Source: GCA-002282575 sp964519885
GTDB taxonomy: Bacteria > Pseudomonadota > Gammaproteobacteria > Thiomicrospirales > Thiomicrospiraceae
Assembly: GCA_964519885.1 (NCBI GenBank)
Contig: CAZFLX010000012.1
Span: 6,656-70,655, forward strand
DNA length: 64,000 nt
Direction: 5' to 3'
Part shown: piece after piece, positions 53,589 through 63,350 of the stretch
Numbering within the stretch: position 1 is the first letter of the stretch
Layout of the letters: the number at the start of each line of letters is the position of its first letter
Position numbers and translations under genes: made by a program
The notes under the pieces: model-generated
What the model was told of the DNA's origin: nothing
Seen by the model: the letters and a program-made list of their open reading frames with translations, nothing else
Databases searched by the model: none

Positions 53589-54881
53589 CTAGGGCGCTAA
53601 TTGTAACAATTGCAAGGTCGCGTGATTAGGATAGCCGTCGGCAGGTAAGTTGTTTGCCTTTTGAAACTGGCGTAAAGCTTGTGTGCTTTTACTACCAAAC
53701 CAGCCGTCAACGCCTCCGGTATCATAGCCTTTATCGGTCAATGTTTGTTGAAGTTGAGCGATAAAGCTTTTCGGCCAAGGTTTAATGTTGGCGGGTTGCT
53801 TAGCTTGCAGACCCGGTTTACCCGCTAGTTTCGCTGCCAATAAGCCCACGGATAAGGCATAATTATTAGAGTTATTCCAACGTTTAATCACCTTAAAATT
53901 GGGCCAGATAACAAATGCGGGTCCTTCGTAGCCAGCGGGTAGCAGTAATTGAACTCTATCCTCCGCAGTGCCTTGCCAGGGTTGATTGGCAATCGGTTTA
54001 ATACCCAATTTGTTGAGTTCGTCACGTTTAAACTCTTGTTTTCCGTCTGCTAAGGCATAGTCAAAAACAGCTGGTAGTTGAATTTCTTGTAACCAAGGCT
54101 GACCAGACTGCCATCCAGAACGTTTTAAGTAGATGGCGGCTGACGTTAGGGCGTCTTCGGTACTTTTCCATAAATTGGCTTTTTGATCACCATCAGCATC
54201 GGTAGCATGTTTGAGAAAAACGCTAGGCATAAATTGCATTTGACCAATGGCACCCGCCCAAGAGCCTTTCATTTCACTGGCATTGATGTGACCCTGGTCA
54301 ATAATTTTGATAGCAGCTAAAAGTTCTTTGCGAAAAAAGCTGCTACGACGTGGATCATAAGCCAGTGTTGTTAGGGCTTCTAGGGTGTTAAAGTTGCCAA
54401 GGTAGGTACCATAGTTGGTTTCTAGTCCCCAAAAAGCAACCAAAATTTCTGCAGGAAGGCCTTGTTCCTGTTCCACTTTTTGTAAAAAGGTTTGAAAACG
54501 GAAGGCTTGCAACTTGCCTGCTTGAACCCGAACTTCGGAAAGTCTTTTGTCGATGTAAGTCCAAAAAGTTTGGGTAAATTCGGGCTGTTGCTGATCTAAC
54601 TCCAGTACCTTGGCATTCAGTCTTAAATAGGGGAGTGCTGATTTTAGGGTGGTTTCACTAACCCCTTGTTGTTTGGCTTCAGCAAGAAACTCAGATAACC
54701 ACACTTCAAACGTTGGTTGGCTTGTCGTAGGGTTATTTGATGTAATCGGGGTGGCTTGCGGACTGGGAGCTAAATTCGTTGAGGGTGTGGATGATGCTTT
54801 ATTGGTGTCGGTAGCACAGGCAGTTAACGATAAAAAAACACAAATCGCAACTGAACCTGAGAGTGATCGCAAATGAGTCAT
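53589..54881 (-). CDS. Lytic murein transglycosylase, MltB family, with peptidoglycan-binding domain
   Basis: A 430-residue lipoprotein on the minus strand; lipobox LTAC near residue 22. The SLT_2/MltB domain (~60-345) has the catalytic Glu in FWGLETNYGTYLG and the conserved GAIGQMQFMPS and DADGDQKANLW. A PG_binding_1 domain occupies the last ~60 residues (DKGYDTGGVDGWFGSKSTQALRQFQK). It cleaves glycan strands to 1,6-anhydro products. It lies 5 nt downstream of the arsR-type gene, so the two share a transcript. Confidence 0.92.
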   Translation of the reverse strand: MTHLRSLSGSVAICVFLSLTACATDTNKASSTPSTNLAPSPQATPITSNNPTTSQPTFEVWLSEFLAEAKQQGVSETTLKSALPYLRLNAKVLELDQQQPEFTQTFWTYIDKRLSEVRVQAGKLQAFRFQTFLQKVEQEQGLPAEILVAFWGLETNYGTYLGNFNTLEALTTLAYDPRRSSFFRKELLAAIKIIDQGHINASEMKGSWAGAIGQMQFMPSVFLKHATDADGDQKANLWKSTEDALTSAAIYLKRSGWQSGQPWLQEIQLPAVFDYALADGKQEFKRDELNKLGIKPIANQPWQGTAEDRVQLLLPAGYEGPAFVIWPNFKVIKRWNNSNNYALSVGLLAAKLAGKPGLQAKQPANIKPWPKSFIAQLQQTLTDKGYDTGGVDGWFGSKSTQALRQFQKANNLPADGYPNHATLQLLQLAP

Positions 54882-54886
54882 GTTGG

Positions 54887-55207
54887 TTAATCAATATGAC
54901 AAAAGGTTTGCTGCATGGTGTCCATTAACCTGAGTAACTCAGCATCCTTAATGCGACATAAAATTTTACTTCCTTCACGTCGGGAAATAATGATGCCTTT
55001 TTCTCTTAAAATATCAATGTGTTGAGAGACGTTGCTTTGGGTTGTACCCACTTGTTCTACGATGTCCATAACTGGCACTTCTTCGTTACCAATCACACAC
55101 AAAATTTTCAATCTTAATGGATGAGCCATAGCTTTAAGTGCTGTGGCTGCTTTTAATATGTTATCTTCCCTACCGTCAAAGGGAACGGCATCTATAAAAC
55201 CACTCAT
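54887..55207 (-). CDS. ArsR-family repressor with BigR/SqrR-like cysteine pair
   Basis: A 106-residue winged helix-turn-helix regulator on the minus strand. The recognition helix region is TTQSNVSQHIDILREKG. It lacks the ELCVCDL metal site of classic ArsR. It has Cys37 in LKILC and Cys103 near the C-terminus, which match the positions of the two thiols that form a disulfide or polysulfide bridge in BigR/SqrR persulfide sensors; a third Cys is in SKILCRIK. It may sense reactive sulfur. The only linked gene is a lytic transglycosylase, an unusual partner for such a sensor. Confidence 0.82.
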   Translation of the reverse strand: MSGFIDAVPFDGREDNILKAATALKAMAHPLRLKILCVIGNEEVPVMDIVEQVGTTQSNVSQHIDILREKGIIISRREGSKILCRIKDAELLRLMDTMQQTFCHID

Positions 55208-55433
55208 GAATAAACCTCTAATACTTCAGTTGCATAACAATGCAGCAGTCAATGTTGTATATTTTTATTGCCTAATATTAGCATAAAGCTATATGTACCG
55301 AAACCACTTTAGGTTGGCTTTAACCGATAGCACGAAAAAAGCACTTTTTTTGCGACGGTCATGTCCTCTTCACTGTCCAGATGGGTTATGATTGCGAATA
55401 TTTATGAACCGATATTCAGGCAAGAGAAATTCA

Positions 55434-56783
55434 ATGGCAACTAAGAAAAGTTTATGGATCGCATTAGGGTTTAGTGTTGGTGTAGTCATAGCAGGTTCTG
55501 CTAGTGTGTTGGCAGATAAAAACAAAACTGCTGAAACGACACCCAATGGCTTGCCTTTGAATGAGTTGCGTGCATTTGCTGAAGTCTTTGAGCGAATTGG
55601 TAAGGATTACGTTGAAACAGTTGATGACAAAGCGCTGTTAGAAAATGCCATTGATGGCATGTTGTCGAATCTTGATCCCCACTCAGCTTATCTTAAGCCA
55701 GATTCGTTTAAGGATATGGAAGAAAGCACCAAGGGAGAGTTTGGTGGTGTGGGTATGGAAGTGGGCATGGAAGACGGATTTGTCAAAGTCGTTGCCCCAA
55801 TCGATGATACCCCGGCTTTTAAGGCAGGTGTTAAGGCTGGTGATTTGGTTGTGCGAATTGATGATACCCCTGTTAAAGGGTTAAGTCTGCAACAGGCTGT
55901 CGAAAAACTGCGTGGTAAAGTCGGAACCGATGTTCAGCTAACGATCATGAGAAAATCGGAAGATAAGCCAATCATTATTAAATTGACCAGAGCCGTCATT
56001 AAAGTAAATAGTGTTAAACAGCGACTACTTGCGCCGAATTATGGTTACGTTCGTATTAGTCAATTCCAAGTTAAAACAGGGACGCAAATGGTTGAAGCGA
56101 TTGAGAAGCTAACCAAAGAAAATGCGGCTCCCTTGAAAGGCTTGGTACTGGATTTGCGTAACAATCCTGGCGGTGTGTTGAATGCAGCGGTTGAAGTTTC
56201 TGATGCTTTGTTAGAAAAAGGTCTGATTGTTTACACTGAAGGGCGCGTAAAGGATTCTGAGATGCGCTTTAGTGCCTCGCGTGGTGATGTATTAAATGGT
56301 GTTCCGGTTGTGGTGTTGATCAACGAAGGTTCAGCCTCGGCTTCTGAAATTGTCGCGGGTGCGCTGCAAGACAATGGTCGCGCGGTGATTGCAGGACGTA
56401 CCAGTTTTGGTAAAGGTTCGGTGCAAAGTGTCATTCCGTTAAATAATGGCGCTGCCATAAAACTGACTACAGCACGTTATTTTACGCCCAATGGTCGTTC
56501 GATTCAGGCAGAAGGCATTGTGCCAGACGTGAAGATTGAGCAGGTTAAGGTTGATTTGATGGATAAAGCCCTAGAGCGCGTCAAAGAAGCTGATTTGAAT
56601 CGTCATTTGAGTAATCCTAAGGATAAAGATGAGAAATCGGCTAAAGAAGCTGCGAAAGAAAAATCGGATAGTAAAACAAATGATGAAGCCAAGAATAAAG
56701 AGGAAGAGTCTTTAGTGACGAAAGACTACGAACTTTATGAAGCCTTTAATTTGTTAAAAGCTATGACCGTGCTTAAACGTTAA
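55434..56783 (+). CDS. ctpA: Carboxy-terminal processing protease (S41)
   Basis: A 449-residue periplasmic serine protease. ATG at 55434 has AGAG ~8 nt upstream and begins with a clean signal or anchor helix (SLWIALGFSVGVVIAGSASVLA); starts at 55404 or 55392 would add an unneeded basic extension. PDZ domain: ~85-165. S41 domain with catalytic Ser in EGSASASEI and Lys in TSFGKGSVQ. A Lys/Glu-rich tail precedes the C-terminus. It clips C-termini of periplasmic or membrane proteins. It starts a new transcription unit. Confidence 0.93.
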   Translation: MATKKSLWIALGFSVGVVIAGSASVLADKNKTAETTPNGLPLNELRAFAEVFERIGKDYVETVDDKALLENAIDGMLSNLDPHSAYLKPDSFKDMEESTKGEFGGVGMEVGMEDGFVKVVAPIDDTPAFKAGVKAGDLVVRIDDTPVKGLSLQQAVEKLRGKVGTDVQLTIMRKSEDKPIIIKLTRAVIKVNSVKQRLLAPNYGYVRISQFQVKTGTQMVEAIEKLTKENAAPLKGLVLDLRNNPGGVLNAAVEVSDALLEKGLIVYTEGRVKDSEMRFSASRGDVLNGVPVVVLINEGSASASEIVAGALQDNGRAVIAGRTSFGKGSVQSVIPLNNGAAIKLTTARYFTPNGRSIQAEGIVPDVKIEQVKVDLMDKALERVKEADLNRHLSNPKDKDEKSAKEAAKEKSDSKTNDEAKNKEEESLVTKDYELYEAFNLLKAMTVLKR

Positions 56784-56850
56784 GGTTGTTGCTAGATGTT
56801 GTGCTTATTGACACATGCTATAAAACTGGTTAATATAAGCCAATAATATA

Positions 56851-56875
56851 AAACCCCGTCTAACGGGGTTTTTTC
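56851..56875 (+). terminator. Terminator before rimP
   Basis: AACCCCGT pairs with ACGGGGTT across CTA, followed by T residues. It separates ctpA from the rimP-nusA operon. Confidence 0.9.
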
Positions 56876-56892
56876 ATTTACTGGAGAAGCAA

Positions 56893-57357
56893 GTGACTTT
56901 ACTCGAGAAACTCGATCAACTATTACGTCCTGTGGTGACGGGGCTGAATTACGACCTATGGGGTATTGAGTTGGCGCGCCACGAGCGCTCGGCAACATTA
57001 CGTATTTATATTGATCGTGCTAGCGGCATCACCGTCGATGATTGTGCTCGTGTTTCTCATCAGGTCAGCGCCTTAATGGATGTGGAAGATCCGATTGATG
57101 TTCCTTACCGATTAGAGGTTTCCTCGCCTGGATTAGAGCGTTCTTTTTTTAGTTACGATCAGCTTGCAGACTATATTAATGCGGAAATTCGCATTCGCAT
57201 TCATTCTCAGGGTAAAGGGAAGAAGCGTAATTTTACCGGTTTTTTGCGTCAACATGCTGACGCAAAGCTGACATTAGAAGACGAAACAGGTCAGCTATTA
57301 GTGTTTCCTTGGAGTGATGTGGATAAAGCATCACTAATTGTTCGATTTGATGATTGA
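56893..57357 (+). CDS. rimP: Ribosome maturation factor RimP
   Basis: A 154-residue protein that starts with GTG; GGAG lies 9 nt upstream. Family features: GIELARHERSATLRIYID, DDCARVSHQVSALMDVED and VSSPGLERSFF. RimP helps assemble the 30S subunit. It is the first gene of the classic rimP-nusA-infB-rbfA-truB cluster. Confidence 0.95.
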   Translation: MTLLEKLDQLLRPVVTGLNYDLWGIELARHERSATLRIYIDRASGITVDDCARVSHQVSALMDVEDPIDVPYRLEVSSPGLERSFFSYDQLADYINAEIRIRIHSQGKGKKRNFTGFLRQHADAKLTLEDETGQLLVFPWSDVDKASLIVRFDD

Positions 57358-57368
57358 GGGCGAGTAAC

Positions 57369-58853
57369 GTGAGCAAAGAAGTTTTGCTGGTTGTTGAAGG
57401 TATTGCAAACGAAAAGCGCGTACCAAAAGAAGCGATTTTTCAGGCGATTGAAGAAGCCTTAGCAATGGCAACCCGTAAGCGTCATGATGATGCTTGTGAA
57501 GTGCGTGTCGCCATTGATCGCAAAACGGGTGAATATGAAACTTTCCGTTGTTGGGAAGTGGTGGCGACTGACGATGATATGATCGACGGTTCAATCCAAA
57601 TGTTGCTGGAAGATGCACAAAAGATTGATACCGGTGCGCAGCCGGGTGATTTTGTAGAGCAGCCGATGGAATCGATCGATTTTGGTCGTATTGGTGCGCA
57701 AACCGCTAAACAGGTTATTTTGCAAAAATTACGTGAAGTGGAACGCGCTAAGGTGGTTGAAGAGTATTCAAGCCGTCAGGGTAAACTCATTACCGGTGTG
57801 GTTAAGCGCATGGACAAAGGTATGTTATACCTAGACCTAGGTGAAAACGTTGAAGCGGTATTGATGAAGCAAGATCAGTTGCCTAATGACAATTTCCGCA
57901 TGGGTGAGCGTGTGCGTGGTTTATTACGCGAAGTGAAATTCATGCCACGAGGGCCACAGTTATTCATGTCGCGTACAGTGCCAGAGATGCTCATTGAGTT
58001 ATTTAAAATTGAAGTGCCTGAAGTAGGCGACGAAATGATTGATATCATGGGTGCGGCACGTGATCCAGGTATTCGCGCTAAAGTGGGTGTGCGTGCAAAC
58101 GATAAACGCATCGATCCGATTGGTGCTTGTATCGGTATGCGTGGTGCGCGCGTTCAAGCCATTACCAACGAATTGGGTGGCGAGCGTATCGACGTGGTGT
58201 TATGGAATGAAGATCCGGTGCAATGCGTGATTAATGCGATGGCACCTGCTGAAATCGTTAAAATTGCCATGGATGAAGATTTGCACAGCATGGACTTAGC
58301 TGTGCCAGATGATGGCTTAGCAAAAGCGATTGGTATTCGTGGTCAAAACGTGCGTTTGGCAAGTGAGTTGACCGGCTGGGAACTCAATGTCATGACGCAA
58401 AGCGAGATGGAAGCCAAAGCTTATGCTGAGTCGGCTACGCAAATTAACTTGTTTGTGAATGCCTTGGGTGTTGATGAAGACCTGGCACAAGTATTAGTGA
58501 TGGAAGGTTTTACCACTGTTGAAGAAGTGGCTTATGTGCCAGTAGCTGAAATGCTTGAAATTGAAGGATTTGATGAAGAGCTGGTCAACGTATTGCGTGA
58601 GCGTGCTAAGGATTATTTGCTCACTAAAGCCATTGAATTAGAAGAACGCAAAGAGACGGTGCAGCCAGACGCAGACTTGTTAGCCCTTGAGGGTATGAAC
58701 GAGGAAATGGCACAAACACTGGCTGAAAATGGCGTGACTTCGCAAGAGTTGTTGGCGGAGTTAGGCGTCGATGAATTATTAGAATTATTACCAATGTCCG
58801 AAAGCAAAGCATCTGCTTTGATTATGGCGGCGCGTGCGCCTTGGTTTGCTTGA
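57369..58853 (+). CDS. nusA: Transcription termination/antitermination factor NusA
   Basis: A 494-residue NusA, the same size as the E. coli protein. I prefer GTG at 57369, with GAGGG 8 nt upstream, to TTG at 57354. Domains in order: N-terminal RNAP-binding (1-~130), S1 (~135-200), KH1 and KH2 (~200-345; GACIGMRGARVQAITNELGGERIDVV) and two acidic C-terminal repeats with helix-hairpin-helix character (~360-490). Confidence 0.96.
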   Translation: MSKEVLLVVEGIANEKRVPKEAIFQAIEEALAMATRKRHDDACEVRVAIDRKTGEYETFRCWEVVATDDDMIDGSIQMLLEDAQKIDTGAQPGDFVEQPMESIDFGRIGAQTAKQVILQKLREVERAKVVEEYSSRQGKLITGVVKRMDKGMLYLDLGENVEAVLMKQDQLPNDNFRMGERVRGLLREVKFMPRGPQLFMSRTVPEMLIELFKIEVPEVGDEMIDIMGAARDPGIRAKVGVRANDKRIDPIGACIGMRGARVQAITNELGGERIDVVLWNEDPVQCVINAMAPAEIVKIAMDEDLHSMDLAVPDDGLAKAIGIRGQNVRLASELTGWELNVMTQSEMEAKAYAESATQINLFVNALGVDEDLAQVLVMEGFTTVEEVAYVPVAEMLEIEGFDEELVNVLRERAKDYLLTKAIELEERKETVQPDADLLALEGMNEEMAQTLAENGVTSQELLAELGVDELLELLPMSESKASALIMAARAPWFA

Positions 58854-58873
58854 AGAGATAAGGAGGTCAGACT

Positions 58874-61360
58874 ATGGCCGATATGACAGTTGTACAATTT
58901 GCTCAAAGTTTAAACCGTTCTGTTGAACAGTTGGTGGATCAGTTTGTTGCAGCGGGTGTGGGTAAAAAGCGTTTGAATGACGTGGTTACCGAAGAAGAAA
59001 AGAAAGCATTATTAACCTATTTGCAGCGAAAACACGGTCATGCCGAGGAGTCTTCTCCGACGAAAGTTACTTTAACGCGTAAAACTGTGCAAACCGTTAA
59101 TGTTTCTACCAATACAAGTGGTAATCGTGGTCCGGCGCGCACAGTCGATGTGGAAGTTAAGAAAAAACGCACCTATGTTAAGAAAGAAGTTGAAGCTGTC
59201 GTAGCGCCTACTCCTGAAGTCACGGAAAAGCCAACGCCCGCACCCACTCTGGCACCAACCCCAGTTGTTGAAAAAGCACCCGCTAAAATTGAGCAGCCTG
59301 CTCAAACAGTGAAAGAAAAATCGGCTGAAGCTAAGGCTGTGAAACGCGAACCAGAACCAAAAGTTGAAGTGATTGGCAGTAAGCAAATTATTGTTGAAAC
59401 AGCACCGGTTAAGGAAGTAGTTGAGCCAGGCGATAAGAAAAAAATGGTGAAGCATGGCGGTGCTTTGAAACAAGCCAATAAGTCATCTCCCAAAGCGAAT
59501 CAGAATGAAGATCGCTTTAGTCGTGGCGCTAAAAAGGCGCCACACAAAGGCGGTAAAAAGCCAATGGACGATAACCAGCATGGTTTCAAAAAACCTGCTG
59601 CCCCGATTATTCGTGAAGTGGCCATTGGCGAAACCATTACGGTAGCGGAATTAGCCGATAAAATGTCGGTTAAAGCATCAGAAGTGATTAAGTTCATGAT
59701 GGTGAGTCTGGGTAGCATGGTAACCATTAACCAAACCATCGACCAAGAAACAGCGGTGTTGGTGGTGGAAGAAATGGGGCATACACCTAAAATCATCAAT
59801 GAAAACGCCATTGAAGAAGCCTTATTGGCTAGTGCAGGCGAAGGTGATTTGGTTACCCGTTCTCCTGTTGTCACCATCATGGGTCACGTTGACCATGGTA
59901 AAACATCACTGCTTGATGCGATTCGTCGTGCCAAAGTGGCGCATGGTGAAGCAGGTGGTATTACCCAGCATATTGGTGCTTACCACGTTGAAACTGGTCA
60001 TGGCGGTATTACCTTCATCGATACCCCTGGTCACCAAGCCTTTACCGCCATGCGTGCGCGTGGTGCTAAGGTTACTGATATTGTCGTGCTGGTGGTGGCT
60101 GCGGACGATGGCGTTATGCCACAAACCGTGGAAGCGATTCAGCATGCTAAAGCGGCCAACGTGGCTATTGTGGTAGCGGTGAACAAGATTGATAAACCCG
60201 AAGCCAACCCAGATCGTGTAATGCAGGAATTGTCAGGCTATGACGTGGTTGCTGAAGAGTGGGGCGGCGACGTTCAGTTCGTTAAGGTTTCAGCTAAACA
60301 AGGCTTAAACTTAGACGGCTTGCTCGATGCGATTTTGATTCAGTCTGAAGTATTAGAGTTGCAAGCAGTGCGTGATGCACCAGCGCATGGTTCAGTTCTC
60401 GAATCGCGTTTAGATAAAGGTCGTGGTCCTGTTGCGACGGTATTGGTACAGCAGGGTACCTTGCGCAAAGGCGATATCGTGGTGTGTGGTATGGAATATG
60501 GTCGTGTTCGTGCATTGGTCAACGAAAATGGTCGTACTATGGATGATGCAGGTCCTGGTATTCCTGCCGAAGTCTTGGGCTTGTCGGGCGTACCTAATGC
60601 AGGTGATGAATTGTCGGTGGTTCCTGATGAGCGTAAGGCACGTGAAGTGGCGATGTTCCGTCAAAATCGTGCCAAAAACTTGAAAGAAGCAGCTCAGCAA
60701 AAAGCCAAACTGGAAGACATGTTTAAAGGCATGACCGAAGGTGACGTAAAAGTGGTGAACTTGGTCATCAAAGCTGACGTTCAAGGTTCGGTTGAAGCCT
60801 TAATTGGCTCTTTAGAAAAACTTTCAACCGATGAAGTCAAAGTTAAGGTGATTTTCTCTGGCGTAGGTGGTATTACCGAGTCAGACGTGGATTTAGCCAT
60901 TTCGGCCAATGCCATTATGTTCGGTTTCAACGTGCGTGCTGATGCCAGTGCGAAACGTCGTATCGAGCAGGAAGGTGTAGACTTGCATTACCACAGCATC
61001 ATCTATGAAGTGGTTGATGAAGTGAAAAGCGCCATGTTGGGTAAACTGGAGCCTGAATTCAAGGAAGAAATCATTGGTATTGCGGAAGTACGTGATGTCT
61101 TCCGTTCACCGAAGTTTGGCGCCATCGCCGGCTGTATGGTTATCGATGGCTTGATTAAGCGTAATAATCCGATTCGTGTGTTGCGTGATAACGTGGTTAT
61201 CTACGAAGGTGAACTTGAATCGCTACGCCGCTTCAAAGATGATGCCGCCGAAGTGCGTCAAGGCTTTGAGTGTGGTGTTGGTGTGAAAAACTACAACGAT
61301 GTGCGCCCTGGCGATCAAATCGAAGTTTATGAGCGCGTACAGGTTAAACGTACCCTGTAA
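58874..61360 (+). CDS. infB: Translation initiation factor IF-2
   Basis: An 828-residue GTPase preceded by AAGGAGG. An IF2_N domain (1-50) and a long Pro/Lys/Ala-rich linker (to ~240), then a second IF2_N repeat (~245-295). The G domain starts with GHVDHGKT at 337-344, with DTPGH and NKID following, and domains II-IV extend to the end. It brings initiator tRNA to the 30S subunit. The first ~250 residues differ from other species' IF2 in the usual way. Confidence 0.97.
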   Translation: MADMTVVQFAQSLNRSVEQLVDQFVAAGVGKKRLNDVVTEEEKKALLTYLQRKHGHAEESSPTKVTLTRKTVQTVNVSTNTSGNRGPARTVDVEVKKKRTYVKKEVEAVVAPTPEVTEKPTPAPTLAPTPVVEKAPAKIEQPAQTVKEKSAEAKAVKREPEPKVEVIGSKQIIVETAPVKEVVEPGDKKKMVKHGGALKQANKSSPKANQNEDRFSRGAKKAPHKGGKKPMDDNQHGFKKPAAPIIREVAIGETITVAELADKMSVKASEVIKFMMVSLGSMVTINQTIDQETAVLVVEEMGHTPKIINENAIEEALLASAGEGDLVTRSPVVTIMGHVDHGKTSLLDAIRRAKVAHGEAGGITQHIGAYHVETGHGGITFIDTPGHQAFTAMRARGAKVTDIVVLVVAADDGVMPQTVEAIQHAKAANVAIVVAVNKIDKPEANPDRVMQELSGYDVVAEEWGGDVQFVKVSAKQGLNLDGLLDAILIQSEVLELQAVRDAPAHGSVLESRLDKGRGPVATVLVQQGTLRKGDIVVCGMEYGRVRALVNENGRTMDDAGPGIPAEVLGLSGVPNAGDELSVVPDERKAREVAMFRQNRAKNLKEAAQQKAKLEDMFKGMTEGDVKVVNLVIKADVQGSVEALIGSLEKLSTDEVKVKVIFSGVGGITESDVDLAISANAIMFGFNVRADASAKRRIEQEGVDLHYHSIIYEVVDEVKSAMLGKLEPEFKEEIIGIAEVRDVFRSPKFGAIAGCMVIDGLIKRNNPIRVLRDNVVIYEGELESLRRFKDDAAEVRQGFECGVGVKNYNDVRPGDQIEVYERVQVKRTL

Positions 61361-61379
61361 TTTCCGCTTAATATGAGTT

Positions 61380-61430
61380 AAGGGGTGTGGTCGGTATTAA
61401 GTTAATGCTGTCCGCATCCCTTTTCTTTTG
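61380..61430 (+). terminator. Stem-loop between infB and rbfA
   Basis: AAGGGGTGTGG at ~61380-61390 pairs imperfectly with CCGCATCCCTT at 61412-61422, followed by TTCTTTT. It may be a partial terminator or processing site inside the operon. Confidence 0.5.
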
Positions 61431-61458
61431 CTGAAAAGTTAAAGAATGGATTGAATAA

Positions 61459-61854
61459 ATGGCTAAAGAATTTTCTCGTGCGCGTCGTATCGAACAACAG
61501 ATTTTGCGTGAATTAGCGCAACTTTTGCGCTTTGAAGCTAAAGACCAACGCCTAACTTGGGTTACGCCTGTGGATGTGCGCTTGTCGCCAGACTTATCGA
61601 TTGCCAGTGTCTATGTGGGTGTGCTGGGTAAGTCGCAAGAAGAAGCGACCGATATTATGAAAGTGTTGAATCAAGCTGCGGGTTTTTTTCGTAGTGAGTT
61701 GGGCAAACGCATGATGTTACGTCTAACCCCACAGCTGCGCTTCTACTTTGATTCGGTAGAAGCCGAAGCACAGAAAGTAGATGCCTTGCTCAAACGTGCC
61801 GCTGATATTTCCAAAGAAGTGGGTGATGATGAAGCACCGACAACACAAGGCTAA
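61459..61854 (+). CDS. rbfA: Ribosome-binding factor A
   Basis: A 131-residue KH-fold protein with SRARRIEQQILRELAQLLR at the start and VYVGVLG and RLTPQLRFYFD further on. It aids 16S rRNA maturation, especially in the cold. It lies 3 nt from truB. Confidence 0.95.
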   Translation: MAKEFSRARRIEQQILRELAQLLRFEAKDQRLTWVTPVDVRLSPDLSIASVYVGVLGKSQEEATDIMKVLNQAAGFFRSELGKRMMLRLTPQLRFYFDSVEAEAQKVDALLKRAADISKEVGDDEAPTTQG

Positions 61855-61857
61855 TTG

Positions 61858-62769
61858 ATGGCACAAGTTGACGGAATTTTATTACTGGATAAACCCAGTG
61901 GTATTAGCTCTAATGGTGCTTTGCAAAAAGTGCGTTACATGCTTAATGCCAGTAAAGCAGGGCATAGCGGTACGCTGGATCCTATGGCAACGGGGCTGTT
62001 ACCGATTGGGTTAGGTCAAGGGACTAAAGCCTTACCTTATTTACTCGATGCGCACAAACGCTATGTTGCAACGCTGAAATTAGGCGAGGTGACAACGACG
62101 GGCGATGCGGAAGGTGAAGTGATTGCTCAATCATCAGTACCAGCACTTTCTGCTGCACTAATTGAGTCAGTACTGTCGCGTTTTCGTGGGGCTTTTTCGC
62201 AAACACCGCCGATGTATTCAGCTTTAAAACAGCAGGGTCGTCCCTTGTACGAGTTGGCACGAGAAGGGATTGTGGTCGAACGAGAGGCTAGAGACATTCA
62301 TTTTTATGCCATTGATTTACTGAGTTGGACTGAAAACAGTCTGCAATTGCAAGTATGGTGTTCTAAAGGCACTTATATTCGCGTACTGGCTGAAGATATT
62401 GGCGTAGTTTTGGGCTGTGGTGCGCACTTAACGGCACTGCGTCGTATTGGTGTGGCGGGTTTTGATCCAATCAGTGAGGGGCGAAAAAGTCAGTTTGCTT
62501 GGTGTGATTGGCAGTCGGTATTAAACCAATCACTTGCCAGTTATTTGTTACCGGTTGAAACAGCATTAATGCATTTTGACGCCATCACGGTAACGGATGA
62601 GGTGTTGCAACGTTTATCGCAAGGACAGAAAATATCGGTTAACGATTTGGCGGCTCCAGTCGAAACGACCGATCCTTTGCGTTGTTACAATGAATCTGGC
62701 GAGTTTTTTGCTTTGGTCAAAGCAACGCCTTATCAGGGATTAATGTTAGAGCGTTGGATGCATTCCTAA
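61858..62769 (+). CDS. truB: tRNA pseudouridine-55 synthase
   Basis: A 303-residue pseudouridine synthase. ATG at 61858 is preferred over TTG at 61855. Motif I KPSGISSN, catalytic Asp in SGTLDPMATG, and RGAFSQTPPMYSALK and CSKGTYIRVLAEDIG are all present. It makes Psi55 in the T-loop of tRNAs. Confidence 0.96.
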   Translation: MAQVDGILLLDKPSGISSNGALQKVRYMLNASKAGHSGTLDPMATGLLPIGLGQGTKALPYLLDAHKRYVATLKLGEVTTTGDAEGEVIAQSSVPALSAALIESVLSRFRGAFSQTPPMYSALKQQGRPLYELAREGIVVEREARDIHFYAIDLLSWTENSLQLQVWCSKGTYIRVLAEDIGVVLGCGAHLTALRRIGVAGFDPISEGRKSQFAWCDWQSVLNQSLASYLLPVETALMHFDAITVTDEVLQRLSQGQKISVNDLAAPVETTDPLRCYNESGEFFALVKATPYQGLMLERWMHS

Positions 62770-62853
62770 AGATCCAAAAGAGGCGTGATTGTATTTGTCA
62801 CCGTCTTTTGCTATCGTTGAAATAAAAATCAGTGAACTAAGAGAAATCAGACC

Positions 62854-63342
62854 ATGAATATGACCACCGAAGAAATGATTGACTATTTTCGCAAAAATTT
62901 GATTTGCGAAACCCTAACCCGTCAAGAAGTGGCGACCTTACGTGAATACTTGCAGGATATCAGCTTTAAAAAAGAGCAAGTGATTGCTGAGATCGGTGAA
63001 GTCGGTGATGCACTTTATTTCGTCGTTAATGGTAAGTCAGGTTTGTATCGTGAAGAGGAAGGCGAGGAAATTAAAGTTGCTAGTCTCAAAGAAGGCACAC
63101 TGGTTGGTGAAATGTCCTTTTTTGACCGCAAACCTCGCAATGTGCGCATGAAAGCTGATTCTAAAAATGTCCAAATGTTGGTGCTCATGCGTCCTATGTA
63201 CCAGCGTCTTAAAATCGAACACCCGATTATTGCGGTGAATTTGCTCGAAAATGCGATTGTCAGTTTAGATTATATTATTCGCCACATGGGAGATGATATT
63301 GCGAACTTGAATCACTATTTCTACGGTAACGGTCGCCACTAG
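62854..63342 (+). CDS. Cyclic nucleotide-binding-fold protein
   Basis: A 162-residue single-domain protein. Residues ~20-135 form a cNMP-binding beta-barrel: VGDALYFVVNGKSGLYRE, then VGEMSFFDRKPRNVRM, which is the phosphate-binding cassette with Glu and Arg retained but Ala replaced. The C-terminal helix has no HTH, so it is not a Crp-type regulator. The role is unknown, perhaps regulatory binding of a partner protein. It sits between truB and rpsO, where no such gene is usual. Confidence 0.75.
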   Translation: MNMTTEEMIDYFRKNLICETLTRQEVATLREYLQDISFKKEQVIAEIGEVGDALYFVVNGKSGLYREEEGEEIKVASLKEGTLVGEMSFFDRKPRNVRMKADSKNVQMLVLMRPMYQRLKIEHPIIAVNLLENAIVSLDYIIRHMGDDIANLNHYFYGNGRH

Positions 63343-63350
63343 CCCTATTG

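Noticed and set aside
59072..60784. Several long minus-strand frames (up to 133 residues) inside infB
   Set aside because: They are antisense shadows of a strongly conserved gene; composition is low-complexity and no start signals are seen.
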